A stretch of DNA of 64,000 nt. Origin: Streptomyces sp. MMBL 11-1 (GTDB lineage Bacteria > Actinomycetota > Actinomycetes > Streptomycetales > Streptomycetaceae). Positions within the stretch are counted from its first letter, which is position 1. Every line of letters starts with the position of its first letter. The stretch spans positions 4,343,001 to 4,407,000 of the forward strand of contig NZ_CP117709.1 in the NCBI RefSeq assembly GCF_028622875.1, in the 5' to 3' direction. The position numbers were made by a program, and so were the translations under genes. The notes beneath the pieces are model-generated. The model saw nothing but the letters and a program-made list of their open reading frames with translations. It was not told the origin of the DNA and ran no database searches. This document shows positions 8,751-17,447 of the stretch, one piece after another.

Positions 8751-9101
8751 ATGGGCTGGGTAACCGACTGGAGTGCGCAGGCAGCCTGCCGCACTACCGA
8801 TCCGGATGAACTGTTCGTACAAGGGGCAGCGCAGAACAGAGCCAAGGCGGTGTGCACCGGATGCCCGGTGCGGACCGAGTGCCTGGCCGATGCGCTCGAC
8901 AATCGCGTCGAATTCGGCGTGTGGGGCGGAATGACGGAGCGGGAGCGCCGCGCACTGCTGCGGCGCCGGCCCACCGTCACGTCCTGGCGCCGACTGCTGG
9001 AGACCGCGCGCAGCGAATACGAGCGGTCCACCGGCATTCTGCCCGGAGTCATCGGGCTGGAGGACGAGGAACTGCACGAGACGTACGCGGCCGTCGGGTA
9101 G
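8751..9101 (+). CDS. wblA: WhiB-like iron-sulfur regulator WblA
   Basis: 116 residues. Wbl signature: four cysteines (AACRTT, then CTGCPVRTEC) that bind a 4Fe-4S cluster, followed by the turn GVWGG and a basic DNA-binding tail (ERRALLRRRP). In Streptomyces WblA controls the switch from aerial growth to sporulation and represses antibiotic production; this role is known for the family member, not shown here. I start at the ATG at 8751 (MGWVTDW), as in known WblA proteins. In-frame GTG 8694 and ATG 8700 would add 17 to 19 residues but have weak binding sites. Divergent from the PBP gene; convergent with the ArsA-like pair. Confidence 0.95.
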   Translation: MGWVTDWSAQAACRTTDPDELFVQGAAQNRAKAVCTGCPVRTECLADALDNRVEFGVWGGMTERERRALLRRRPTVTSWRRLLETARSEYERSTGILPGVIGLEDEELHETYAAVG

Positions 9102-9282
9102 GCGTCGACGCCGCTGGGCCGGCCCGTGTGCCGCCAGGCCGGGGCCGCATTGCACCTGGTCAGAGCGTCAGGGCCGCTTTGGTACCTGCGCGGGGCCGCT
9201 GTGCCGCCTGGTCGGGCCGCGTGCTCCGGAGGGTGCACCAGCTGCCTCGGTGGCGGTGTTACGCCGCCCCCGTGAACGGTGT

Positions 9283-10734
9283 CTACGCCGCTCCGGCAGG
9301 GGCCGGCGCGGAACCGTCCGCCAGGCGGTCGCCGATGGCCCGGAGGCCGTCCAGGTCGTGGACGTCGCCGGGCAGCGCTGCCACGGCCGTCACCGGCACC
9401 TCGGGGTGCAGCGCGGTGAAGCGGTCGCGGGTGCGGTGCTCACGGGCGACGAGCTGCATGCGCTCGGCGTGCAGACGCAGCAGACCCGCCGTCAGTTCCT
9501 CGACGCCCACGCCGACACCCACGTCGGCACCGACGCCGACGGCAACGTCGGCGATCTCGTCAGTGGTCGCTTCGGCGGGGCCGGTCGCGGGAGTCGCGAT
9601 GTTCTCGTGGGGCGGCTCGTTCTCCGTCGTGTCCTGGTGCTCGGCTGCGGGCTCGGGCCCGGACGCCCGGCCGGCCTCGGGGGAGAGGAGCGGCTCGGTC
9701 GGTCCGGAAGCAGTGACCGCCGGGTCGGGGGCTTCCTGGTCACCAAGGCCAGCTTTCCCGGCCCTCTGATCCACAATGCGGCTGTCGTCAAGATTTTCCG
9801 CGGCGGCCAGAGCCTGCTCGGCGGAGAGCCGCGAAGCCTCGCTGCCGTGCACACGGTTGAGCACCAGACCGGCCAGCGGCATCTTCTCGGCGGCCAGCCG
9901 TTCCACGAAATAGGCGGCCTCGCGCAACGCGTCCTGCTCCGGCGTCGCCACCACGAGAAAGGCCGTGCCGGGCGCCTGGAGCAGCTTGTACGTGGCGTCC
10001 GCGCGGCTGCGGAAGCCGCCGAACATGGTGTCCATCGCGGCGACGAACGTCTGGACGTCCCGCAGGAACTGCCCCCCGAGCAGCTTGCCCAGGGTGCCGC
10101 TCATCATCGACATACCGACATTGAGGAATCTCATCCCGGCCCGGCCGCCCACCCTCGCGGGTGCCATCAGCAGCCGGATGAACTTCCCGTCGAGGAACGA
10201 CCCGAGCCGCTTCGGCGCGTCCAGGAAGTCCAGCGCGGAGCGCGAGGGAGGGGTGTCGACGACGATCAGGTCCCACTCGTCGCGGGCCCGCAGCTGCCCG
10301 AGCTTCTCCATCGCCATGTACTCCTGCGTACCGGCGAACCCGGCCGACAGGGACTGGTAGAAGGGGTTCTCCAGGATCGCCCTGGCCCGTTCGGCGTCCG
10401 CGTGCGCCTCGACGGTCTCGTCGAAGGTCCGCTTCATGTCGAGCATCATGGCGTGCAGTTCGCCCTCGCCGTCGATGCCGTCGACCCGCCTCGGCACGTT
10501 GTCCAGCCGGTCGATGCCCATGGACTGGGCGAGCCGGCGGGCGGGGTCGATGGTGAGGACGACGACCTTCCGGCCGCGTTCGGCGGCCCGTACGCCGAGG
10601 GCGGCGGCGGTCGTGGTCTTGCCGACCCCGCCGGAGCCGCAGCACACGATGATCCGGATGCCGGGGTCGTCCAGCAACGCGTCCGTGTCCAGACCCGCCC
10701 CGGCCGCGGCCGTACCGGATGTGTCCGCTGTCAT
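9283..10734 (-). CDS. ArsA/Get3-like ATPase, second of a pair
   Basis: 483-residue P-loop ATPase of the ArsA/Get3 branch. Walker A is GSGGVGKTT near residue 33 and switch-like VVDTPPSRSALDFL lies in the middle. A long Pro/Glu/Thr linker separates the ATPase core from an 80-residue helical C-terminal part. The gene overlaps its partner upstream by four bases (ATGA), so the two are co-translated. In M. tuberculosis the matching pair Rv3679-Rv3680 sits beside whiB4 and was described as Get3-like; clients in actinobacteria are uncertain. No arsenite-binding Cys triad is evident, so arsenic export is unlikely. Confidence 0.88.
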   Translation of the reverse strand: MTADTSGTAAAGAGLDTDALLDDPGIRIIVCCGSGGVGKTTTAAALGVRAAERGRKVVVLTIDPARRLAQSMGIDRLDNVPRRVDGIDGEGELHAMMLDMKRTFDETVEAHADAERARAILENPFYQSLSAGFAGTQEYMAMEKLGQLRARDEWDLIVVDTPPSRSALDFLDAPKRLGSFLDGKFIRLLMAPARVGGRAGMRFLNVGMSMMSGTLGKLLGGQFLRDVQTFVAAMDTMFGGFRSRADATYKLLQAPGTAFLVVATPEQDALREAAYFVERLAAEKMPLAGLVLNRVHGSEASRLSAEQALAAAENLDDSRIVDQRAGKAGLGDQEAPDPAVTASGPTEPLLSPEAGRASGPEPAAEHQDTTENEPPHENIATPATGPAEATTDEIADVAVGVGADVGVGVGVEELTAGLLRLHAERMQLVAREHRTRDRFTALHPEVPVTAVAALPGDVHDLDGLRAIGDRLADGSAPAPAGAA

Positions 10735-11705
10735 GCGTCCCCCTCTTCCCCCGCGCCCTGCTTACGGAGCTCCGTGGCCAGGTCGTGCAGCGTGGCGAGA
10801 TCCACCCCGTCGCCGATCAACGGCAGCTCCGCCGTCGGCAGCCCGAGACCGGCCAGTACCGCGCGCTGCTCCCGCTCCAGGCCGACCCGCTCGGCGTGCT
10901 CGGCCGCCTGCTCCACCAGGGGGCGCACGAGCGCCGCGGAACCGGTGACTCCGGCCCGGGTCAGCGTCCTGGCGATCTCCTTGCGGCGGCCGTCGGCGGC
11001 GGTGCGCAGGGCCTCCTCGTCGAGCAGGTGAGGGCGGACCATGTTCACGAAGACGCTGCCCACGGGCAGTTCGGCGGCGCGCAGCTCGGCGATGCCGTCC
11101 GCGGTCTCCTGGACCGGCATCTCCTCCAGGAGGGTCACCAGGTGGACCGCGGTCTGCGGGGACTTCAGGAGCCGCATCACGGCCTGGGCCTGGTTGTGTA
11201 TGGGGCCGATCCGGGCCAGCCCGGCGACCTCGTCGTTGACGTTCAGGAAGCGGGTGATCCGGCCGGTCGGCGGGGCGTCCATGATCACGTGGTCGTAGAC
11301 GAACCGGCCCTGCTTGTCCTTGCGGCGTACGGCTTCGCACGCCTTGCCGGTCAGCAGGACGTCCCGGACCCCGGGCGCGATGGTGGTGGCGAAGTCGATC
11401 GCACCGAGCTTCTTCAGCGCCCGGCCCGCGCTGCCGAGCTTGTAGAACATCTGGAGGTAGTCGAGGAGCGCGCGTTCGGCGTCGATCGCCAGCGCGTGCA
11501 CCTCGCCGCCGCCCGGCGCGACGGCGATCTTGCGCTCCTCGTAGGGGAGCGCGTCGGAACCGAAGAGCTGGGCGATGCCCTGCCTGCCCTCGACCTCGAC
11601 GAGGAGGGTGCGCCTGCCCTCGGTCGCGAGGGCGAGCGCGAGGGCGGCGGCGACCGTGGTCTTACCGGTGCCGCCCTTGCCGCTGACGACCTGGAACCTG
11701 CTCAC
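10731..11705 (-). CDS. ArsA/Get3-like ATPase, first of a pair
   Basis: 324 residues starting at a GTG at 11705. Walker A VSGKGGTGKTT is at the N-terminus and the Walker B/switch segment is VIMDAPPTGRITRFL. The C-terminus is a charged helical tail. It is smaller than its partner and probably forms a hetero-oligomer with it, given the 4-base overlap and the conserved pairing across actinobacteria. It is divergent from the DUF4177 gene at 11778. A general role in moving or guarding membrane or tail-anchored clients is inference from Get3. Confidence 0.88.
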   Translation of the reverse strand: MSRFQVVSGKGGTGKTTVAAALALALATEGRRTLLVEVEGRQGIAQLFGSDALPYEERKIAVAPGGGEVHALAIDAERALLDYLQMFYKLGSAGRALKKLGAIDFATTIAPGVRDVLLTGKACEAVRRKDKQGRFVYDHVIMDAPPTGRITRFLNVNDEVAGLARIGPIHNQAQAVMRLLKSPQTAVHLVTLLEEMPVQETADGIAELRAAELPVGSVFVNMVRPHLLDEEALRTAADGRRKEIARTLTRAGVTGSAALVRPLVEQAAEHAERVGLEREQRAVLAGLGLPTAELPLIGDGVDLATLHDLATELRKQGAGEEGDA

Positions 11706-11777
11706 GTATTCGAGCCTAACCAGTCCGGCCCCGGCCTACGCACGGGACCGTACGTGCCAGGCGTTACAGTCGGGCCC

Positions 11778-11936
11778 ATGACCAAGTGGGAATACGCGAC
11801 CGTGCCGCTTCTCGTGCACGCGACCAAGCAGATTCTGGACACCTGGGGCGAGGACGGCTGGGAGCTGGTCCAGGTCGTTCCCGGCCCGAACAACCCCGAG
11901 CAGCTCGTGGCCTACCTGAAGCGGGAGAAGGCGTAG
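11778..11936 (+). CDS. Small DUF4177-like protein, 52 aa
   Basis: A short gene beginning MTKWEYATVPLLVHATKQ, with the DUF4177 pattern WEY..LL and GEDGWELVQVV. It is cytoplasmic and of unknown role. Its TAG stop overlaps the GTG start of the RidA gene by one base, so the two are translationally coupled. Confidence 0.88.
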   Translation: MTKWEYATVPLLVHATKQILDTWGEDGWELVQVVPGPNNPEQLVAYLKREKA

Positions 11937-12406
11937 TGGCGGGCGCCGTCGAGGCGCGGCTCGCCGAGCTCGGCCTGACCCTGCCCGCCGTCGTGCCGCC
12001 GCTGGCCTCGTACCAGCCGGCCGTGCGGTCCGGGGCGTACGTGTACACCTCGGGCCAGCTGCCGATGGTGGACGGCAAGCTCGCCGTCACCGGCAAGGTC
12101 GGCGCCGAGGTCACGCCGGACGAGGCGAAGGAGCTCGCGAAGACCTGCGCGCTCAACGCGCTGGCCGCCGTGAAGTCGGTCGCCGGCGACCTGGACCGGA
12201 TCAAGGGCGTCGTGAAGGTCGTGGGCTTCGTCGCCTCGGCCTCCGACTTCACCGGCCAGCCCGCCGTGATCAACGGCGCCAGCGAGCTGCTGGGCGCGGT
12301 CCTCGGCGACAAGGGCGTGCACGCCCGCAGCGCCGTGGGCGTCGCCGTGCTGCCGCTGGACGCGCCGGTCGAGGTCGAGGTCCAGGTGGAACTCGTCGAC
12401 GGCTGA
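11936..12406 (+). CDS. RidA/YjgF-family protein
   Basis: 156 residues, GTG start at 11936 sharing a base with the preceding stop codon. The fold is the chorismate-mutase-like trimer of RidA. The segments YTSGQLPMVDGK, LNALAAVKSVAGDLDRI and the C-terminal VGVAVLPLDAPVEVEVQVEL are typical. Archetypal RidA enzymes hydrolyse reactive enamine/imine intermediates and carry a key arginine in a conserved RSAVGVAxLP strand; here that segment reads ARSAVGVAVLPLDAPVEVE, so the arginine is present. Rv3678c in M. tuberculosis is in the matching position. Substrate unknown. Confidence 0.9.
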   Translation: MAGAVEARLAELGLTLPAVVPPLASYQPAVRSGAYVYTSGQLPMVDGKLAVTGKVGAEVTPDEAKELAKTCALNALAAVKSVAGDLDRIKGVVKVVGFVASASDFTGQPAVINGASELLGAVLGDKGVHARSAVGVAVLPLDAPVEVEVQVELVDG

Positions 12407-12473
12407 GTACCCCTCGTCGCCCGGCCCCCCGATCCCGTCCGGTCACCTCGACCGGGCGGGATCGGTCGTACGG

Positions 12474-12509
12474 GACCGGTCGTACGGGATCGGTCCCGTA
12501 CGACCGGTC
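12474..12509. terminator. Hairpin after the RidA gene
   Basis: Perfect 16-base arms (GACCGGTCGTACGGGA) around TCGG. A further direct copy of CGGTCGTACGGGA precedes it, so alternative pairings are possible. Confidence 0.65.
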
Positions 12510-12634
12510 GTGCGGGTGCGGGGCATCCCGGGCGGGTACGGGGCATGGCGGGCCACCGCGACGATCGGGCAGCCTCTCGAACCGCGATCAGGAAGCCCCT
12601 CGAACATCGGCGCGGTTCCGGATAGCCTCCGGCC

Positions 12635-13570
12635 ATGTCCCAAGGTCAGTGGTACCCCCCGGAATGGCCCGGCCTGATCCGGGCCCTCGCCGCCGGTGAG
12701 CTGACGCCCGCGACACCCCGGCGGGCCGCCACCGTGATGCTGCTCCGCGATCCGGACGGACCCGGGGCGGGCGGGACGGGTGGCGATCCGGGCGGGAAGG
12801 GCGGCGCGCCCGCCGGCCCTGTCGTGCACATGTTGCGCCGGCGGACCTCCATGGCATTCGCCGGAGGCGCGTACGCCTATCCGGGTGGCGGAGTCGATCC
12901 GCGCGACGACGACCGGCTGATCGGGTGGGCCGGGCCCCCGCTGGAGCACTGGGCCGCCCGGCTCGGCCTGGCGACGGCCCCCGAGGCGCAGGCCGTCGTC
13001 TGCGCTGCGGTACGCGAGACGTTCGAGGAGGCGGGCGTCCTCCTCGCCGGGCCGACCGCCCGGACCGTGGTCGGCGACACGACCGGGGAGGACTGGGAGG
13101 CCGACCGGGAGGCGCTGGTCGCCCGGGACCTGTCCTTCGCGGAGTTCCTGGACCGGCGCGGCCTGGTGCTGCGCTCGGACCTGCTGGGCGCCTGGGCGCG
13201 CTGGATCACCCCGGAGTTCGAACCGCGCCGGTACGACACCTGGTTCTTCGTCGCCGCGCTCCCCGAGGGGCAGCGCACCCGGGACGTCTCCACCGAGGCC
13301 GACCGCACGGTGTGGATCTCCCCCGCCGAGGCGGCCCGCCGCTACGACCGGGGCGAGCTGCTGATGATGCCGCCCACCGTGACCACCCTGCGGGCCCTCG
13401 CGCCGTTCAGGACGGCCGCCGAGGCGCTCGGGGCGGCCGACGGGCAGGACATGGCCCCGGTCCTCGCGCAGGCCCGCCTGGAGGGCGGCGAACTGGTGCT
13501 GAGCTGGCCGGGACACGACGAGTTCACCAAGCACGTACCCGCGGCGGGCCCGGCAGGCGGTGGAGCGTGA
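12635..13570 (+). CDS. NUDIX hydrolase, NUDT19-like
   Basis: 311 residues. The Nudix box is split in the usual way for this branch: GGGVDPRDDD, then after an insertion AAVRETFEEAGVLL, giving the REx2EExG metal site. Upstream is AATVMLLRD, the first strand, and a glycine-rich insertion (about residues 42-58). The region after the box contains AWARWITPEFEPRRYDTWFF, characteristic of the NUDT19-like group, which acts on CoA derivatives in animals. Substrate here unknown. The stop overlaps the next gene's GTG start. Confidence 0.9.
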   Translation: MSQGQWYPPEWPGLIRALAAGELTPATPRRAATVMLLRDPDGPGAGGTGGDPGGKGGAPAGPVVHMLRRRTSMAFAGGAYAYPGGGVDPRDDDRLIGWAGPPLEHWAARLGLATAPEAQAVVCAAVRETFEEAGVLLAGPTARTVVGDTTGEDWEADREALVARDLSFAEFLDRRGLVLRSDLLGAWARWITPEFEPRRYDTWFFVAALPEGQRTRDVSTEADRTVWISPAEAARRYDRGELLMMPPTVTTLRALAPFRTAAEALGAADGQDMAPVLAQARLEGGELVLSWPGHDEFTKHVPAAGPAGGGA

Positions 13571-14403
13571 GCGACGCGGCAGCTCTTCCCGGACAGCCGC
13601 GCGGAACCGTGGTCTCCGGTCCCGCGACCACCCGTACGGTCAACGTCCTCGCGCCCAACCCGTCCGCGATGACGCTCGACGGGACGAACACCTGGATCGT
13701 GGCCGAGCCCGACTCCGGTCTCGCGGTCGTCATCGATCCCGGGCCGCTCGACGACGTCCACCTGAGAGCGGTGATCGAGGCGGTGGAGCGGTCCGGGCGG
13801 CGCGTGGGCCTCACGCTGCTCACCCATGGCCACCCGGACCACGCGGAGGGCGCGGGCCGGTTCGCGGAGCTGACGGGGACGAAGGTGCGGGCCCTGGACG
13901 CGGAGCTGCGGCTGGGCGACGAGGGCCTCGCGGCGGGCGACGTGATCACCACCGGCGGCCTGGAGCTGCGCGTCGTGCCGACGCCCGGGCACACCGCGGA
14001 CTCGCTCTCGTTCCATCTGCCCGCCGACCGGGCGGTGCTGACGGGCGACACGATCCTCGGCCGCGGCACGACGATGGTCGCGCACCCGGACGGGCGGCTC
14101 GGCGATTACCTGGACTCGCTCAGGCGGCTGAGGTCGCTGACGGTCGACGACGGCGTCCACACGGTGCTGCCGGGCCACGGTCCGGTGCTGGAGGACGCGC
14201 AGGGGGCGGTGGAGTTCTACCTGGCCCACCGCGCGCACCGGCTCGCCCAGGTGGAGACGGCGGTGGAGGCCGGGCACCGTACGCCGTCGGAGGTGGTGGC
14301 GAAGGTGTACGCCGAGGTGGACCGTTCCCTGTGGCCGGCCGCCGAGCTGTCGGTGCGGGCACAGCTGGAGTACCTGACCGAGCACGGGCTGATCCAGAGC
14401 TGA
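13567..14403 (+). CDS. Metallo-beta-lactamase fold hydrolase
   Basis: 278 residues, GTG start overlapping the NUDIX stop (GTGA). Metal-binding motif THGHPDHAEG, then PTPGHTADS, LTGDTILG and a final LPGHGP, in the standard MBL order. The C-terminal helical domain after about residue 210 (HRAHRLAQVETAVEAGHRTPSE) matches the LACTB2-like group, some of which are endoribonucleases. Position corresponds to Rv3677c, next to crp in M. tuberculosis. Physiological substrate unknown. Confidence 0.9.
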   Translation: MSDAAALPGQPRGTVVSGPATTRTVNVLAPNPSAMTLDGTNTWIVAEPDSGLAVVIDPGPLDDVHLRAVIEAVERSGRRVGLTLLTHGHPDHAEGAGRFAELTGTKVRALDAELRLGDEGLAAGDVITTGGLELRVVPTPGHTADSLSFHLPADRAVLTGDTILGRGTTMVAHPDGRLGDYLDSLRRLRSLTVDDGVHTVLPGHGPVLEDAQGAVEFYLAHRAHRLAQVETAVEAGHRTPSEVVAKVYAEVDRSLWPAAELSVRAQLEYLTEHGLIQS

Positions 14404-14418
14404 GCCGGCCCGTGCACG

Positions 14419-14476
14419 GCGAAGGGCCCCGCCGGCGGAGGCACGGGGTACGTACCCGGCCGGCGGGGCCCTTCGC
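14419..14476. terminator. Convergent terminator between MBL and crp genes
   Basis: Eighteen-base arms (GCGAAGGGCCCCGCCGGC at 14419 and its complement at 14459) around a 22-base loop. It lies between genes that converge, so it can serve both. Confidence 0.8.
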
Positions 14477-14490
14477 GTACGGAGACGGGG

Positions 14491-15165
14491 TCAGCGCGAA
14501 CGCTTCGCCAGCCGCTCCACGTCCAGCAGGATGACCGCCCGGGCCTCCAGGCGCAGCCAGCCGCGGCCCGCGAAGTCCGCGAGCGCCTTGTTGACCGTCT
14601 CGCGGGAGGCGCCGACCAGCTGGGCCAGCTCCTCCTGGGTGAGGTCGTGCACGACGTGGATGCCTTCCTCGGACTGGACGCCGAAGCGGCGCGACAGGTC
14701 CAGGAGGGCGCGGGCGACCCGGCCCGGCACATCGGAGAAGACCAGGTCGGACATCTGGTCGTTGGTCTTGCGCAGCCGCCGGGCGACCGCGCGCAGCAGA
14801 GCGGTGGCCACCTCGGGCCGGGCGTTCAGCCAGGGCTGCAGGTCGCCGTGGCCGAGGCCGAGCAGCTTGACCTCGGTCAGCGCGGAGGCGGTCGCCGTAC
14901 GCGGGCCGGGGTCGAAGAGCGACAGCTCCCCGATCAGCTCGCCGGGGCCGAGCACGGCCAGCATGTTCTCGCGCCCGTCGGGCGAGGTGCGGTGGAGCTT
15001 CACCTTGCCCTCGGTGACCACGTACAGGCGGTCACCCTGGTCGCCCTCGTGGAACAGCGCGTCTCCGCGCGCGAGGGTCACCTCACTCATCGAGGCGCGG
15101 AGCTCCGCGGCCTGCTCGTCATCGAGCGCCGCGAAAAGCGGGGCGCGCCGCAGAACGTCGTCCAC
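14491..15165 (-). CDS. crp: Crp-family cAMP receptor transcription factor
   Basis: 224 residues. The N-terminal cyclic-nucleotide domain includes GELIGELSLFDPGPRTATA, the phosphate-binding cassette with the R-T-A pattern, followed by a dimer helix and a C-terminal winged helix with TQEELAQLVGASRETVNKAL. Crp in Streptomyces is needed for germination and broadly controls secondary metabolism; that is known for the S. coelicolor protein (SCO3571). The GTG at 15165 has an AAGGAGAG site seven bases upstream. The gene is divergent from nth, with 184 bases between. Confidence 0.95.
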   Translation of the reverse strand: MDDVLRRAPLFAALDDEQAAELRASMSEVTLARGDALFHEGDQGDRLYVVTEGKVKLHRTSPDGRENMLAVLGPGELIGELSLFDPGPRTATASALTEVKLLGLGHGDLQPWLNARPEVATALLRAVARRLRKTNDQMSDLVFSDVPGRVARALLDLSRRFGVQSEEGIHVVHDLTQEELAQLVGASRETVNKALADFAGRGWLRLEARAVILLDVERLAKRSR

Positions 15166-15349
15166 GAATTCTCTCCTTGTCGGCCTGTCCAGGGAACCGT
15201 GGTCCCCATCATGCCGGACGGTAAAACAGTGCGATCAATCACAAACCAGTTTGACGCACGGGCGTGCCGGACCGTACGGCAGGGGGCCGATCGGGGGCGG
15301 ATGCGCCGTGACAGCGGTGGTTGTCGGTGCCTGGCTCTAGGCTGGCCGG

Positions 15350-16486
15350 GTGTCCAGAACGCCGGGGAGAGCGCGGTCCAAGGGGGTCGACGGGGTGCTG
15401 AAGGGCGGGGATTCCGCTGTGGGCGAACAGCCGCGGTCGCGCCCCGAGAATGCCGCGAATGGCTCCCTCGAAGGCGCGCTCGGCTCCCCCGGAGAGCCGG
15501 GGAAGAAGCCGCTTCGGAAGTCGGCCAGGAGGTCCGCAGTGCCATCGTCGTCATCATCAAAGCCCGGCGAATCCGGTGAATCCGGTGAATCCGGCACTTC
15601 CGGTAGGCCGGGCGGGGTCGCCGCGGTACGCAAGGGGGCCGGGGGCCGCAAGGGGGTCACGGGCCGCAAGGAGGCCGGGGGCCGTGTGGGGGCCGGGGCC
15701 GCGGTGCGCAAGGCGCCGAAGGCGGAGTCGCACCTCGCGATGGTCCGCCGGGCGCGCCGGATCAACCGCGAGCTCGCCGAGGTCTATCCGTACGCCCATC
15801 CCGAGCTGGACTTCCGTAACCCGTTCGAGCTCCTCGTGGCCACGGTCCTCTCCGCCCAGACCACCGACCTGAGGGTCAACCAGACCACCCCCGCGCTCTT
15901 CGCCGCCTACCCCACGCCCGAGGACATGGCGGCGGCCGTGCCGGAGGAGATGGAGGAGATCATCCGGCCGACCGGGTTCTTCCGGGCCAAGACCAAGTCG
16001 CTGCTCGGCCTCTCGGCCGCGCTCCGGGACGAGTTCGGCGGTGAGGTCCCGGGACGCCTGGAGGACCTCGTGAAGCTGCCCGGCGTCGGCCGCAAGACCG
16101 CCAACGTGGTCCTGGGCAACGCCTTCGGCGTCCCCGGCATCACCGTCGACACGCACTTCGGCCGTCTGGTGCGGCGCTGGAAGTGGACCGACGAGGAGGA
16201 CCCGGTGAAGGTCGAGGCGGTCGTCGCCGGGATCTTCCCCAAGAACGAGTGGACGATGCTCTCGCACCGGGTGGTGTTCCACGGCCGCCGGATCTGCCAC
16301 GCCCGCAAGCCCGCCTGCGGGGCCTGCCCCGTCGCCCCGCTCTGTCCTTCGTACGGGGAGGGCGAGACCGATCCGGTGAAGGCCGCGAAGCTCCTGAAGT
16401 ACGAGATGGGCGGCTATCCGGGCCAGCGGCTCAGCCCGCCCGCCGACTACCCGGGAAAGCCCGCACCCGCGCTCGGGGCGGAGTGA
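15350..16486 (+). CDS. nth: Endonuclease III with long N-terminal extension
   Basis: Base-excision DNA glycosylase/AP lyase for oxidised pyrimidines. The catalytic core begins near residue 128. It has the helix-hairpin-helix [14 protein letters not shown] with the catalytic Lys in GRKTA, the catalytic Asp in TVDTHFGRL, and a C-terminal 4Fe-4S cluster motif (C-x6-C-x2-C-x5-[18 protein letters not shown]). About 127 residues precede it, rich in Gly, Ser, Lys and Arg, including [14 protein letters not shown] encoded by a 9-base tandem repeat near 15566-15600. The GTG at 15350 has no clear binding site, so the true start could be internal. Confidence 0.93.
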   Translation: MSRTPGRARSKGVDGVLKGGDSAVGEQPRSRPENAANGSLEGALGSPGEPGKKPLRKSARRSAVPSSSSSKPGESGESGESGTSGRPGGVAAVRKGAGGRKGVTGRKEAGGRVGAGAAVRKAPKAESHLAMVRRARRINRELAEVYPYAHPELDFRNPFELLVATVLSAQTTDLRVNQTTPALFAAYPTPEDMAAAVPEEMEEIIRPTGFFRAKTKSLLGLSAALRDEFGGEVPGRLEDLVKLPGVGRKTANVVLGNAFGVPGITVDTHFGRLVRRWKWTDEEDPVKVEAVVAGIFPKNEWTMLSHRVVFHGRRICHARKPACGACPVAPLCPSYGEGETDPVKAAKLLKYEMGGYPGQRLSPPADYPGKPAPALGAE

Positions 16487-16580
16487 GGGTCACCCCCTCG
16501 CCTTCGCCTTCACTCCTCAGGACGGAACGGCTCGGAACGAAATGGCCGACGACAGGCGTTGTGACTCAACGGGGGTGCCC

Positions 16581-17357
16581 ATGACGCACGCGTACACACC
16601 CGGCATGGCACGGGCCGGGAACGGCTCCGCCGAGTGGCTGAGGAACGGAAGCCCGGGAGGGCCGGGACCGATGGACGGGATGGCCGACGCCGGGGTCGCC
16701 GTGACCACCGACGGCATCCCCGCATGGCTCGACCCCGTCGCCCGCGCCGCGCGCAGCGTCCAGCCGCAGCAGCTCAGCCGCTTCCTGCCGCCCGCGAGCG
16801 GGGCGGGCCGGCAGTCCGCCGTCCTGGTCCTGTTCGGCGAGGGGGAGCGCGGGCCGGAGCTGCTGCTGATGGAGCGCTCCGGGACCCTGCGCTCCCACGC
16901 CGGGCAGCCGTCGTTCCCCGGCGGCGCCCTGGACCCCGAGGACGGCGACCAGGCCACCACCGGGCCCTTGCGGGCGGCGCTGCGCGAGGCCGAGGAGGAG
17001 ACCGGGCTCGACCCCCGGGGCGTACAGATCTTCGGCGTGCTGCCCCGGCTCTACATCCCGGTCAGTGGCTTCGTCGTGACGCCCGTGCTCGGCTGGTGGC
17101 GCGCGCCCAGCCCGGTCGGTGTGGTCGATCCGGCCGAGACGGCCCGGGTCTTCACGGTCCCCGTGGCGGATCTCACGGATCCCGCGAACCGGGCCACGGC
17201 CGTCCACCCGAGCGGGCACAGCGGCCCGGCATTCCTGGTCGAATCGGCCCTGGTCTGGGGCTTCACGGCCGGCGTGATCGACCGGATCGTGCACTACGCG
17301 GGATGGGAACGGCCCTGGGACAGGGACAGGCAGGTGCCGCTCGACTGGCGCGCATGA
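16581..17357 (+). CDS. NUDIX CoA pyrophosphatase-like protein
   Basis: 258 residues. The Nudix box (FPGGALDPEDGD, then ALREAEEETGL) is preceded by LLMERSGTLRSHAGQPSF, whose RS..H.GQ..FPGG pattern is the hallmark of the CoA diphosphatase group (NudL/YeaB). It probably cleaves CoA to phosphopantetheine and 3',5'-ADP. The ATG at 16581 follows GGGGGTG; an earlier in-frame ATG at 16542 is less likely. It sits between nth and the MarP-like protease, as in M. tuberculosis (Rv3672c). Confidence 0.88.
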   Translation: MTHAYTPGMARAGNGSAEWLRNGSPGGPGPMDGMADAGVAVTTDGIPAWLDPVARAARSVQPQQLSRFLPPASGAGRQSAVLVLFGEGERGPELLLMERSGTLRSHAGQPSFPGGALDPEDGDQATTGPLRAALREAEEETGLDPRGVQIFGVLPRLYIPVSGFVVTPVLGWWRAPSPVGVVDPAETARVFTVPVADLTDPANRATAVHPSGHSGPAFLVESALVWGFTAGVIDRIVHYAGWERPWDRDRQVPLDWRA

Positions 17358-17447
17358 CACGCTGGCTGTCCTGCTGCGCTGTTCCGGGCCCGGCCCGGAC
17401 CCCGTCACCACCGACGGGCCAGGTGACGAACTGCGAGGGTACAGACG

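Noticed and set aside
10719..11936. 405-residue plus-strand open frame opposite the ArsA-like genes
   Set aside because: Only its last 52 codons (DUF4177 protein from 11778) are real; the rest is antisense shadow.
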